Of a stretch of DNA of 64,000 bases, positions 15,958-25,177 are shown one piece after another; the first letter of the stretch is position 1, and every line of letters begins with the position of its first letter. The translations under genes were made by a program, and so were the position numbers. A model generated the notes under the pieces. That model did no database searches and was not told the DNA's origin. It was given only the letters and a program-made list of their open reading frames with translations. Origin of the DNA: Massilia sp. NR 4-1 (lineage in GTDB: Bacteria; Pseudomonadota; Gammaproteobacteria; Burkholderiales; Burkholderiaceae_D); NCBI RefSeq assembly GCF_001191005.1, contig NZ_CP012201.1, forward strand, positions 6,200,001-6,264,000. Direction: 5' to 3'.

Positions 15958-16737
15958 GTGAAACGTTTTCTTTTGATGGCGGCGCTGCTGGCGCTGCTGA
16001 GCGCCTGTTCCTCGAAGCAGGAGGCGGGCGGGGCGCAAGGCGGCGCGGCCAACGCCAGCCAGCCGCGCGGCAAGCACCTGGCGTATGAACACAGCATCGC
16101 CGTCGATGCCGCCGAAGACGCGGTGAAACCGCTGATGGACAAGCTGGTCGCCGCCTGCAATGCCGAGGCGCAGCAAGGCTGCGTGCTGCTCGACGCCAGC
16201 CTGGATACGGGGCGCGACAAGCAAGCCCATATCCGCATGCGCGCCAAGCCGGAAGCCGTGGTCCGCCTGAGCGCCCTGGCCACGGCCGGCGGCACGGTGG
16301 CGCGCCAGGAGACGCGGGCCGAGGACCTGGCTCGTCCCATCGCCGACAGCGAAAAGCGCTTGGCCATGCTGCGCTCCTACCAGCGCAAGCTGGAAGAGCT
16401 GGAAAGCCGCTCCGCCAATAATGCCGACAACCTGATCAAGGTATCGAAAGAACTGGCCGCCGTGCAGTCGGAACTGGAACAGGCCAGTGGCGAGAACGCG
16501 CGCCTGCTGGAGCGCGTCAACCTCGATGTGCTGAGCGTCGCCATCTATTCGCAGCGCAGCCGCTCCTTCTGGTCGCCCATCACGCGCGCCTGTGACGAAT
16601 TCGCCAGCAACCTCTCGCAAGGCATCGCCAGCGCCGTGGTGGGCCTGGCCTACATCATCCCCTGGAGCCTGATCCTGCTGGCGCTGTTCTTCGGCGGCCG
16701 CAAACTGTGGCGCCGCGCGAAAAGCAGGCGCGCATGA
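15958..16737 (+). CDS. DUF4349 lipoprotein with C-terminal membrane segment
   Basis: 259 residues. A lipoprotein signal (LLALLSACSS, lipid Cys17) is followed by the DUF4349 region: an N-terminal alpha/beta part with VARQETRAEDL, and a coiled-coil stretch of about residues 120-185 (SEKRLAMLRSYQRKLEELE ... VQSELEQASGENARLLERVN). A transmembrane helix lies near residues 222-248 (AYIIPWSLILLALFF), ending in basic residues. The GTG start follows AAGGA. The function of the family is unknown. It is divergent from the TetR-dehalogenase pair. Confidence 0.82.
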   Translation: MKRFLLMAALLALLSACSSKQEAGGAQGGAANASQPRGKHLAYEHSIAVDAAEDAVKPLMDKLVAACNAEAQQGCVLLDASLDTGRDKQAHIRMRAKPEAVVRLSALATAGGTVARQETRAEDLARPIADSEKRLAMLRSYQRKLEELESRSANNADNLIKVSKELAAVQSELEQASGENARLLERVNLDVLSVAIYSQRSRSFWSPITRACDEFASNLSQGIASAVVGLAYIIPWSLILLALFFGGRKLWRRAKSRRA

Positions 16738-16761
16738 AAAAGCCCCGCACTTGGCGGGGCT
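16737..16761 (-). terminator. Rho-independent terminator of the PhoH gene
   Basis: An 8-bp stem AGCCCCGC / GCGGGGCT (16741-16761) with a 5-base loop is followed on the minus strand by five T residues. It lies 21 bases after the PhoH stop and also meets the end of the convergent DUF4349 gene. Confidence 0.88.
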
Positions 16762-16782
16762 TGCAGATGCAGCGGGCGGCGC

Positions 16783-18603
16783 TTACAGCACGTCGCTCGC
16801 GTGGTCGGCCAGGCGCGAACGTTCGCCGCGCGCCAGGGTGACGTGGCCGCTGTGCGACCAGCCTTTGAAGCGGTCCACTACGTAGGTCAGGCCGCTCGAA
16901 CCCTCGGTCAGGTAAGGCGTGTCGATCTGCGCGATATTGCCCAGGCAGAGGATCTTGGTGCCGGGGCCGGCGCGCGTCACCAGGGTCTTGACCTGCTTCG
17001 GCGTCAGATTCTGCGCCTCGTCGATGATCAGGAACTTGTTGACGAAGGTGCGGCCGCGCATGAAGTTGAGCGACTTGATCTTGATGCGCGAGCGGATCAG
17101 ATCCTGGGTCGCGGCGCGGCCCCATTCGCCGCCTTCGCCGTCGGACTTGTTGAGCACTTCGAGGTTGTCGTCGAAAGCGCCCATCCATGGCGACATCTTC
17201 TCTTCCTCGGTGCCGGGCAGGAAGCCGATATCCTCGCCCACCGGCACCGTGACGCGGGTGACGATGATCTCGTTATACAGCTTGGTCTCCAGCACCTGGG
17301 CCAGGCCGGCGGCCAGGGCCAGCAGGGTCTTGCCGGTACCGGCCTGGCCCAGCAGGGTGACGAAATCGCACTCGGGATTCATCAACAGGTTCAGCGCGAA
17401 GTTCTGCTCGCGGTTGCGCGCGGTCACGCCCCACACGCTGTTCTTGTTGTGGCTATAGTCGCGCAGGGTCTGCAGCACGGCGGTCTTGCCGTTGATCTGC
17501 TTGACCTGGCCGTAAAAAGGCGTTTCGCCGCTCTTGGGCTCCAGGAACACGAACTGGTTCACCAGCAGCGACGGCACGAACGGCCCGGTCACGCGGTAGA
17601 AGGTGGCGCTTTGGCCGTGCTTGTTCTCCTGCCACGACTCCATGTCCTTGCCATGCTTGTTCCAGAAATCGTCCGGCAGCTGGACGATGCCCGAGTACAG
17701 TAGGTCGGTGTCTTCCAGCACATGGTCGTTGAAGTAGTCCTCGGCCGGCAGGCCGAGCGCGCGCGCCTTGATGCGCATATTGATGTCTTTCGACACCAGC
17801 ACCACGGCGCGTCCCGGCTGCTCCGCTTCCAGCGAGCGCACCACGGCCAGGATCTGGTTGTCGGCCTTCCCTTGCGGCAGGCCTTCCGGCAGGTCGGCGA
17901 CCTGCAGGCGGGTCTGGAAGTAGAGGCGGCCCTTGGCGTCCTTGTTGCCCAGCTTGGACAGCGGGATGCCTTGTTCGATGGCGCCGTCGTCGGTATTGGC
18001 GACCAGCGCGTCGAGGGTGCGCGAGACCTGGCGCGCATTGCGCGCCACCTCGGACATGCCCTTCTTGTGGTTGTCCAGCTCTTCCAGCGTCATCATCGGC
18101 AGATAGACGTCGTGCTCTTCGAAGCGGAACAGCGAGGACGGGTCGTGCATCAGCACATTGGTGTCGAGTACGAACAGCTTGGTGATGCCGATCTGGTCGG
18201 CATGGCGGCTGGTGGACGACTTGAGCACCACTTCCACCGGCTTGTGCTTGGCCGGATGCGGCGCTTCGGCCTTGAGCGGGGTGGCTTTGCCGCGCGCGGC
18301 CGGTGTGGCCTTGGCGCGAGCGGGAGCGACGGCGGGCGCTGGCGCTTCGGCCACCGGGGCGGCCGGCGCCGTCAGGATGGCGGCCTTGCTCTTGCCGGTT
18401 TTCTTGGCCACGGCCGGTTCGGCCGCAGGCGTGACTGCTTTGGCTTTCACGGTTTTGGCAACCGCCTTGGTGGCCGCTTTCTTCGGCGCGGGCGCTGCTA
18501 CTTCTTCGGCGGGGAAGGGGATCGGATTCGCTCCGCTCGCCTTCGGATAATCTTTGGCCAGCAGCAGGGTGGCTGGCTTGCTAGGCAGTTTTGGCAGTGG
18601 CAT
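16783..18603 (-). CDS. PIN-PhoH family ATPase/ribonuclease with a basic Ala/Lys/Pro-rich N-terminal extension
   Basis: 606 residues. Residues 1-130 are low-complexity (Ala, Lys, Pro), resembling histone-H1-like tails. A PIN nuclease domain begins at KLFVLDTNVLMHD (Asp147 the first metal ligand). The PhoH ATPase domain has Walker A GQAGTGKT (419-426) and Walker B LIIDEAQN. The fusion matches the PhoH2 class, proposed to act as RNA helicase/ribonuclease; the cellular role is poorly defined. The chosen ATG has only a weak SD, so a later start remains possible, but no in-frame Met intervenes before the PIN domain. A terminator follows. Confidence 0.88.
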   Translation of the reverse strand: MPLPKLPSKPATLLLAKDYPKASGANPIPFPAEEVAAPAPKKAATKAVAKTVKAKAVTPAAEPAVAKKTGKSKAAILTAPAAPVAEAPAPAVAPARAKATPAARGKATPLKAEAPHPAKHKPVEVVLKSSTSRHADQIGITKLFVLDTNVLMHDPSSLFRFEEHDVYLPMMTLEELDNHKKGMSEVARNARQVSRTLDALVANTDDGAIEQGIPLSKLGNKDAKGRLYFQTRLQVADLPEGLPQGKADNQILAVVRSLEAEQPGRAVVLVSKDINMRIKARALGLPAEDYFNDHVLEDTDLLYSGIVQLPDDFWNKHGKDMESWQENKHGQSATFYRVTGPFVPSLLVNQFVFLEPKSGETPFYGQVKQINGKTAVLQTLRDYSHNKNSVWGVTARNREQNFALNLLMNPECDFVTLLGQAGTGKTLLALAAGLAQVLETKLYNEIIVTRVTVPVGEDIGFLPGTEEEKMSPWMGAFDDNLEVLNKSDGEGGEWGRAATQDLIRSRIKIKSLNFMRGRTFVNKFLIIDEAQNLTPKQVKTLVTRAGPGTKILCLGNIAQIDTPYLTEGSSGLTYVVDRFKGWSHSGHVTLARGERSRLADHASDVL

Positions 18604-18842
18604 CAGGATCTCAATCTGAAAAAGTTCCGCCCGCGCTTGGCCGCCACGGGGACGGAACGCGGGATGGATGCGGTAAATCGGAATAATAAGGCTGCCTGCG
18701 GGCGCTGATCTGGCCCGTTAAACATACCGGGTGGTGGCCCTGCGGCCACCGGGTACAGTGAGAGGAAGAACTCTGTTGACTCAAAATGGTCTTTTATTTG
18801 CTGCGGTTAAGCACTCGTGCGGAGCTTGCAGCGCGCCCCTTT

Positions 18843-19313
18843 TCAAGCCTGGCTTGCCACAAATTCCAGCACTTCATCGACGTGACCTGGCACCTTCACG
18901 CCTCTCCATTCTTTCACTATTTTGCCGGTAGCGTCAATCACAAACGTGCTGCGCTCGATGCCGCGTACCTGCTTGCCATACATTTGTTTCAGCTTCATGA
19001 CGCCGAACTGCTGGCATAAGGCTTCTTCCGGATCGGAGATCAGTTCGAAAGGCAGTTCCAGCTTGGCCTTGAAGTTTTCGTGCGAGCGCAGCGAATCGCG
19101 GCTGATGCCGTAGATCTCGGCGCCGGCCTGGGCGAACTGCGCATGCAGGTCGCGGAAAGCCATGCTCTCGGTGGTGCAGCCCGGCGTATTGTCCTTCGGG
19201 TAGAAATACAGCACGGTGTATCGGGCCGGACGGCCGCTGAGCTGGAAGGTCTGGCCGCTCGTCATGGCGGCGGAAAAATCGGCTAAGGGGGCGAGGGTGG
19301 GGCGTTCAGCCAC
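18843..19313 (-). CDS. bcp: PrxQ/Bcp-type peroxiredoxin (thioredoxin-dependent thiol peroxidase)
   Basis: 156 residues. The peroxidatic Cys46 is in YPKDNTPGCTTES, with the conserved Pro/Thr before it and a catalytic Arg in ERSTFVID. It reduces H2O2 and organic hydroperoxides in the cytoplasm. The Cys five residues after the peroxidatic one in E. coli Bcp is replaced here (TESMAF), and the alpha-3 position used by other PrxQ proteins is Lys. Only Cys100 remains as a second Cys, so a 1-Cys mechanism is plausible. A GC-rich hairpin without U-run (18733-18750) lies downstream; the rest of 18604-18842 shows nothing else. Confidence 0.93.
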   Translation of the reverse strand: MAERPTLAPLADFSAAMTSGQTFQLSGRPARYTVLYFYPKDNTPGCTTESMAFRDLHAQFAQAGAEIYGISRDSLRSHENFKAKLELPFELISDPEEALCQQFGVMKLKQMYGKQVRGIERSTFVIDATGKIVKEWRGVKVPGHVDEVLEFVASQA

Positions 19314-19383
19314 AGCTTTTCTCCTGGGCGGGGTGGTTGATGTTCTTGTTAGTGTTTTTATGTTGGGGCAACTCCGGCCGTTT

Positions 19384-19767
19384 TCAAGCGGCCGGTTTTT
19401 CGATGATCAGCGCCAGCATGGCCTTGCGCCCTTCACCCATCAGGATGTTATAGGTGCGGCAGGCGGCATTGGTGTCCATGCACTCGACGCCGATGCGGCG
19501 CTCGGTCAGCGGCGCGGTCAGTTTCGGATGCACGAAGCGCTGGCGCTCGCCGGTGCCGAGGATGACCACGTCCGGCGCGTCGGCCAGCATCTGTTCGAAG
19601 TGTTCCTGGCCCAGTTCCTCGAAGCGCGCCACATTCCAGGCGCGCGGCGCCGTTTCCGGCAGCACCAGCAGGCTGTAATCGAAAGGTTTGGCGTTGATTT
19701 CCACGCCGCCGGCGAAGTAGCCGGTCACGGTCTGGTATTGTTGGGTGCTGCTGGAATGGAGCTTCAT
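19384..19767 (-). CDS. Mth938-like domain protein (NDUFAF3/DUF498 family)
   Basis: 127 residues. The sequence fits the family: a beta-rich start, FDYSLLVLPE, VVILGTGERQRF, IGVECMDTNAACRTYNILMGEGRKAMLALI. Family members are small cytoplasmic proteins; the mitochondrial relative is a complex-I assembly factor, while the bacterial role is undefined. It sits 70 bp upstream of bcp on the same strand and is divergent from alaA. Its 3' end contains a 7-bp GC stem that reads as a terminator only on the other strand. Confidence 0.83.
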   Translation of the reverse strand: MKLHSSSTQQYQTVTGYFAGGVEINAKPFDYSLLVLPETAPRAWNVARFEELGQEHFEQMLADAPDVVILGTGERQRFVHPKLTAPLTERRIGVECMDTNAACRTYNILMGEGRKAMLALIIEKPAA

Positions 19768-19950
19768 GGGGACTATTTCGCGCCGGGCGGCGCGTATCTG
19801 TTCGCAAAAGAGCGCCTATTGTAACGTTTACCTTTTATTTACGGACCCGGAAGGTTGATTAAATCAGGCGCTTTCGGCAGAATGGGTATTTTCGCAATGC
19901 AGCATCGGGCCGCGCGCCCGGCGCCATTGGGCCTCAGACGAGATAGGGAT

Positions 19951-21180
19951 GTGATTTTGCGACCGATTCAAAAATCGAACAAGCTGGCGGAAGTCTGTTA
20001 TGAAATTCGTGGTCCAGTGCCGGAAAAGGCGCGCCAGATGGAAGAAGAGGGCCACAAGATCACCAAGCTGAATATCGGCAACCTGGCGGTGTTCGGCTTC
20101 GATCCGCCCGACGAAATCGTGCACGACATGATGGTCAACCTGCCCAATGCGGCCGGCTATACCGATTCCAAAGGCATGTTCGCGCCGCGCAAGGCCGTCA
20201 TGCACTACACCCAGAGCAAGAACATCGCCGATGTCGGCATCGACGACATCTACCTGGGCAATGGCGCCTCGGAGCTGATCGTGATGTCGATGAACGCGCT
20301 GCTCAACAACGGCGACGAAGTGCTGGTGCCGGCGCCCGACTATCCGCTGTGGACGGCGGCGGTCAGCCTGTCGGGCGGCCGTCCGGTGCACTATATCTGT
20401 GACGAGCAGCAGGACTGGTTCCCCGACATCGAGGACATGCGCCGCAAGATCACCTCGAACACCAAGGCCATCGTCGTCATCAATCCCAACAACCCGACCG
20501 GGGCGCTGTACCCGGACGAGGTGCTGTTGCAGATCATCGAGCTGGCGCGCCAGCACCAGCTCATCATTTACGCCGACGAAATCTACGACAAGGTGCTGTA
20601 CGACGGCAACCAGCACACCTCCATCGCCTCCCTGTGCGAGGACGTGCTGTGCGTGACCTTCAACGGCCTGTCGAAGAACTACCGGTCCTGCGGCTACCGT
20701 GCCGGCTGGATGGTGGTATCGGGCGAAAAGAAGCATGCCAAAGACTATATCGAGGGCCTGAACATGCTGGCCTCGATGCGTCTTTGCGCCAATGCACCGG
20801 GGCAGTTTGCCATCCAGACTGCACTCGGCGGCTACCAGAGCATACAAGATTTGGTGGGGCCGGGCGGACGCCTGCTCAAGCAACGCGACCTCGCTTACCA
20901 GCTGCTGACCGAGATTCCCGGCGTCAGCGTGGTCAAGCCGAAAGCGGCGCTGTACATGTTCCCGCGTCTCGATCCGAAGATCTACCCGATCGCGGATGAC
21001 CAGCAGTTCGCTTACGACCTGCTGGCTGAAACAAAAGTCCTGATCGTTCAAGGCACGGGCTTCAACTGGATCGCGCCGGACCACTTCCGCGTCGTGTTCC
21101 TGCCGAATACCGATGACATGAGCGACGCCTTCGGCCGCATCGCCCGCTTCCTGGACGGCTACCGAAAGCGACAGGGCTAA
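19951..21180 (+). CDS. alaA: Alanine/glutamate-pyruvate aminotransferase AlaA-like (PLP, class I/II)
   Basis: 409 residues from the chosen GTG. Near-continuous similarity to E. coli AlaA is recognisable: KSNKLAEVCYEIRGPVPEKA, LNIGNLAVFGFDPPDEI, PAPDYPLWTAAVSLSGG, INPNNPTGA, YADEIYDK, and the PLP-lysine segment FNGLSKNYRSCGYRAGWM. It interconverts pyruvate and alanine with glutamate. The open frame extends upstream to 19855, but the extra residues are Arg-rich and unlike the family; TTG at 19957 is another possible start. hom follows after 46 bp on the same strand and is probably co-transcribed, an arrangement common in Betaproteobacteria. Confidence 0.9.
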   Translation: MILRPIQKSNKLAEVCYEIRGPVPEKARQMEEEGHKITKLNIGNLAVFGFDPPDEIVHDMMVNLPNAAGYTDSKGMFAPRKAVMHYTQSKNIADVGIDDIYLGNGASELIVMSMNALLNNGDEVLVPAPDYPLWTAAVSLSGGRPVHYICDEQQDWFPDIEDMRRKITSNTKAIVVINPNNPTGALYPDEVLLQIIELARQHQLIIYADEIYDKVLYDGNQHTSIASLCEDVLCVTFNGLSKNYRSCGYRAGWMVVSGEKKHAKDYIEGLNMLASMRLCANAPGQFAIQTALGGYQSIQDLVGPGGRLLKQRDLAYQLLTEIPGVSVVKPKAALYMFPRLDPKIYPIADDQQFAYDLLAETKVLIVQGTGFNWIAPDHFRVVFLPNTDDMSDAFGRIARFLDGYRKRQG

Positions 21181-21226
21181 CCGATCAACCGCGCCGGCCA
21201 GCCGGCGCCGTACTCCAACGAGATTT

Positions 21227-22549
21227 ATGAAACCCATCAAAGTAGGCCTGTTAGGCATTGGCACCGTCGGTTCCGGCACCTTCAACGTACTGTCCCGTAA
21301 TCAGGAAGAGATTACGCGCCGCGCTGGCCGCGGCATTGAAATCGTGGCCGTGGCCGACCTGAATACCGCGCGTGCCACCGAACTGACCGGCGGCAAAGTG
21401 CGCGTGGTGGCGGACGGTAACGAGATCGTCAACGATCCCGAAATCGAGATCGTCATCGAGCTGATTGGCGGCTACGGCATTGCCAAGGAGCTGGTGCTGA
21501 AGGCGATCGCCAACGGCAAGCACGTCGTCACCGCCAACAAGGCACTGCTGGCCGCCCACGGCAACGAAATCTTCGCTGCGGCGCAAGCCAAGGGCGTGAT
21601 GGTCGCTTTCGAAGCGGCGGTTGCGGGCGGCATCCCCATCATCAAGGCGCTGCGCGAAGGCCTGACCGCCAACCGCATCGAATGGATCGCCGGCATCATC
21701 AACGGCACCACCAACTTCATCCTGTCCGAGATGCGCGACAAGGGCCTGGACTTCGACACCGCGCTGAAAGAGGCGCAGAAGCTGGGCTACGCCGAAGCCG
21801 ACCCCACCTTCGACATTGAAGGCGTGGACGCGGCGCACAAGGCCACCATCATGTCGGCCATCGCTTTCGGCATTCCGGTGCAATTCGCCAAAGCCCACGT
21901 GGAAGGCATCACCAAGCTGCAGGCGGTCGACATCAAATACGCCGAACAGCTGGGCTACCGCATCAAGCTGCTGGGCATCACCAAGCGCACCGTGGTCAAT
22001 GGCGCCGAAGGCATCGAGCTGCGCGTGCACCCGACGCTGATCCCGGCCAAGCGCCTGATCGCCAACGTCGAAGGCGCGATGAACGCGGTGCTGGTGCATG
22101 GCGACGCCATCGGCGCCACGCTGTACTACGGCAAAGGCGCCGGCGCCGAGCCGACCGCTTCGGCCGTGATAGCCGACCTGGTCGACATCACCCGCCTGGC
22201 CACGGCCGATCCCGAGCACCGCGTGCCGCACCTGGCCTTCCAGCCCAACGCGCTGACCGATATCGCCATCCTGCCGATGAGCGAGATCACCACCAGCTAC
22301 TACCTGCGCCTGCATGTGGCGGACCGTCCCGGCGTGCTGGCCGACCTGACCCGCATCCTGGCCGACGGCGGCATCTCGATCGACGCCATGCTGCAAAAAG
22401 AGCCGGCCGAAGGCGATACCCACACCGACATCATCATGCTCACCCACCAGACCCAGGAAAAGCATGTCGACGCCGCCATCGTCAAGATGGAGGCCCTGCC
22501 GACCGTGGTTGGCAGCGTCACCCGCATCCGCCTCGAAAACCTCAGCTAA
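21227..22549 (+). CDS. hom: Homoserine dehydrogenase with C-terminal ACT domain
   Basis: 440 residues. The Rossmann NAD(P) motif is GLLGIGTVGSGTF near the N-terminus. The catalytic domain includes NKALLAAHG, INGTTNFILSEM and DPTFDIEGVDAAHKATIM (the catalytic Lys region). A C-terminal ACT domain begins at SYYLRLHVADRPGVLADLTR, consistent with feedback inhibition by threonine. It converts aspartate semialdehyde to homoserine for threonine and methionine synthesis. The length is that of the monofunctional enzyme, without fused aspartokinase. It follows alaA. thrC, usually next in this group, is absent: the following gene is on the other strand. Confidence 0.96.
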   Translation: MKPIKVGLLGIGTVGSGTFNVLSRNQEEITRRAGRGIEIVAVADLNTARATELTGGKVRVVADGNEIVNDPEIEIVIELIGGYGIAKELVLKAIANGKHVVTANKALLAAHGNEIFAAAQAKGVMVAFEAAVAGGIPIIKALREGLTANRIEWIAGIINGTTNFILSEMRDKGLDFDTALKEAQKLGYAEADPTFDIEGVDAAHKATIMSAIAFGIPVQFAKAHVEGITKLQAVDIKYAEQLGYRIKLLGITKRTVVNGAEGIELRVHPTLIPAKRLIANVEGAMNAVLVHGDAIGATLYYGKGAGAEPTASAVIADLVDITRLATADPEHRVPHLAFQPNALTDIAILPMSEITTSYYLRLHVADRPGVLADLTRILADGGISIDAMLQKEPAEGDTHTDIIMLTHQTQEKHVDAAIVKMEALPTVVGSVTRIRLENLS

Positions 22550-22580
22550 AAAAAGCGGGCGCTGTCGGTGAACAGCGCCC
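22548..22580 (-). terminator. Rho-independent terminator of the BON-domain gene
   Basis: A 9-bp stem GGGCGCTGT / ACAGCGCCC (22557-22580) with a 6-base loop is followed on the minus strand by GC and seven T residues. It also sits 7 bp after the hom stop, but there is no T-run in the plus direction. Confidence 0.85.
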
Positions 22581-22650
22581 GGTAAGGGGAGGTACTTCTA
22601 CTACTCTCGGGTACAACTCACTGCGGTACTACGGGTACAACGGGGAAAGC

Positions 22651-22968
22651 TTATTTGCTGGCGACGGTCAGTTCGCTTTTCACTTCCTTGACCCCAGCCA
22701 CGGCGGAGGCGGCCTGAATCGCCTTGGTGCCGACATCGGTATTGGCGACGGTGCCGCTCAGTACGACCACGCCTTGCGTGCTGCTGACGTTGATCTGTTT
22801 CTGGTCGGCCAGGGCGGCCTTCACTTTCGCGGCCAGCGCGGCATCGGTGGTGGCGCCTGCGCCAGCCAGGGCGGCGTCTTGTTGCGGATCAGCGGCAACG
22901 GCGGCCAGCGAAGCGGTGCCCAGGGCGGCGGCGGTCAGCAGGGTAGCGATCAGATTGGTTTTACGCAT
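22651..22968 (-). CDS. Periplasmic BON-domain protein
   Basis: 105 residues. A signal peptide (TNLIATLLTAAALGTASLAAVAA) is followed by one BON domain: LAAKVKAALADQKQINVSSTQGVVVLSGTVANTDVGTKAIQAASAVAGVKEVKSEL. BON domains bind membranes or periplasmic partners and are found in OsmY-like stress proteins. The ATG at 22968 is preceded by AAAGGAGATAAGAGC. It is single-domain, unlike two-domain OsmY. It has its own terminator. Confidence 0.9.
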   Translation of the reverse strand: MRKTNLIATLLTAAALGTASLAAVAADPQQDAALAGAGATTDAALAAKVKAALADQKQINVSSTQGVVVLSGTVANTDVGTKAIQAASAVAGVKEVKSELTVASK

Positions 22969-23106
22969 GCTCTTATCTCCTTTGAGTTGATGAAAACGCC
23001 GTGTGACGTTACTGCTCATGTAGCAAAGGGCGTGCCAGCTCTGAAAACTCCCATAAAATCAAAGACTTGAGGCGGTGGTCTGATTTTGCCGCCGGATTTG
23101 CGCTGG

Positions 23107-23151
23107 AAAACCCGGCGGATCTGTCGTGATACAGCGACAGATTTCGCCGGG
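23107..23151 (-). terminator. Terminator hairpin of the glrK-glrR operon
   Basis: Nested inverted repeats: CCCGGCG (23111-23117) with CGCCGGG (23145-23151), and inside them ATCTGTCG with CGACAGAT. On the minus strand the stem is followed by TTTT. It starts about 30 bases after the GlrR stop. Confidence 0.75.
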
Positions 23152-23180
23152 CTGCGATTAAGTGCTTGATATTGCAGGTG

Positions 23181-24565
<1,385 letters not shown>

Positions 24566-24569
<4 letters not shown>

Positions 24570-25177
24570 CCCTTGCTCCCGCCGCCCGGGCTGGTGCCGG
24601 CGGAGGGCCGTACCGGCAGGCCGCGCTCGATGGCTTTCAGCGCTTCCAGCGTATCGTTGAGCTGCTCGGTCTTGCGCTGGTTGTCCTTCAATTGCGCTTG
24701 CAGTTTCTCGTTCTGTTCGGACAGGCGGCGCGCTTCGGCGCAATGGCTGGACATGAGCTGGGCCAGCGGCTTGAGCGTCACGGCTTCGGCCTCGCCGGCG
24801 CCGGCCACGCTGTCGAACAAAGTCTGGGCGCGGGCCAGGTCGCCGCCGCCGCGCGTGAGCATCAGGATCATGCCGGTCTGCAGCGCGATCTTGGGCGTTT
24901 TCTGCTGCAGGCTGATGCCGCTCAATTCCTTCAGCAGCTCGCCCTGGGTCATGCGCCGCAGCGACTGGTGGTAGGCCAGCAGTGGCGCCACCTCGTCCGG
25001 TGGCGCCACCGGCAGCATGGTTTGCGCCTGTGGCGCGACGGCGGGCAGCGCCGGCATGGCCGATGGCTGCGGGCGGGGATGGTAGGCGCAGGCGCTCAAC
25101 AGCGACAGGCAAAGCGGCAGCAGGCCTAGCCAGCGGCCGGACGGGGGCAAGGCGATGGTGCGGAGTTTAGTCGTCAT
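24566..25177 (-). CDS. QseG-like outer-membrane lipoprotein
   Basis: 203 residues. A lipoprotein signal (LPLCLSLLSACAY, Cys30) precedes a Pro/Ala-rich linker. A helical domain with AYHQSLRRMTQGELLKEL follows, then a coiled-coil region near residues 150-185 (RRLSEQNEKLQAQLKDN). Its position between glrK and glrR, overlapping both by 11 and 4 bp, matches qseG (yfhG) of enterobacteria, whose product interacts with the GlrK sensor. Sequence resemblance beyond position and layout cannot be judged by eye. Confidence 0.75.

Noticed and set aside
18733..18750. Terminator after bcp
   Set aside because: A 7-bp GC stem exists about 95 bases downstream of the stop, but no T-run follows on the minus strand, so it is noted only as a hairpin.
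19374..19400. Hairpin CCGGCCG/CGGCCGG followed by TTTTT as a terminator of the Mth938-like gene
   Set aside because: The T-run follows the stem on the plus strand only, whereas the gene is on the minus strand and overlaps the stem. No plus-strand gene ends there.
19864..21285. Long open frame antisense to alaA
   Set aside because: A shadow frame caused by high GC; its residues are His/Gln/Arg-rich and match no fold, while the sense frame is clearly AlaA. Many similar long antisense frames occur opposite copA, hom, the adhesin and the APE genes.
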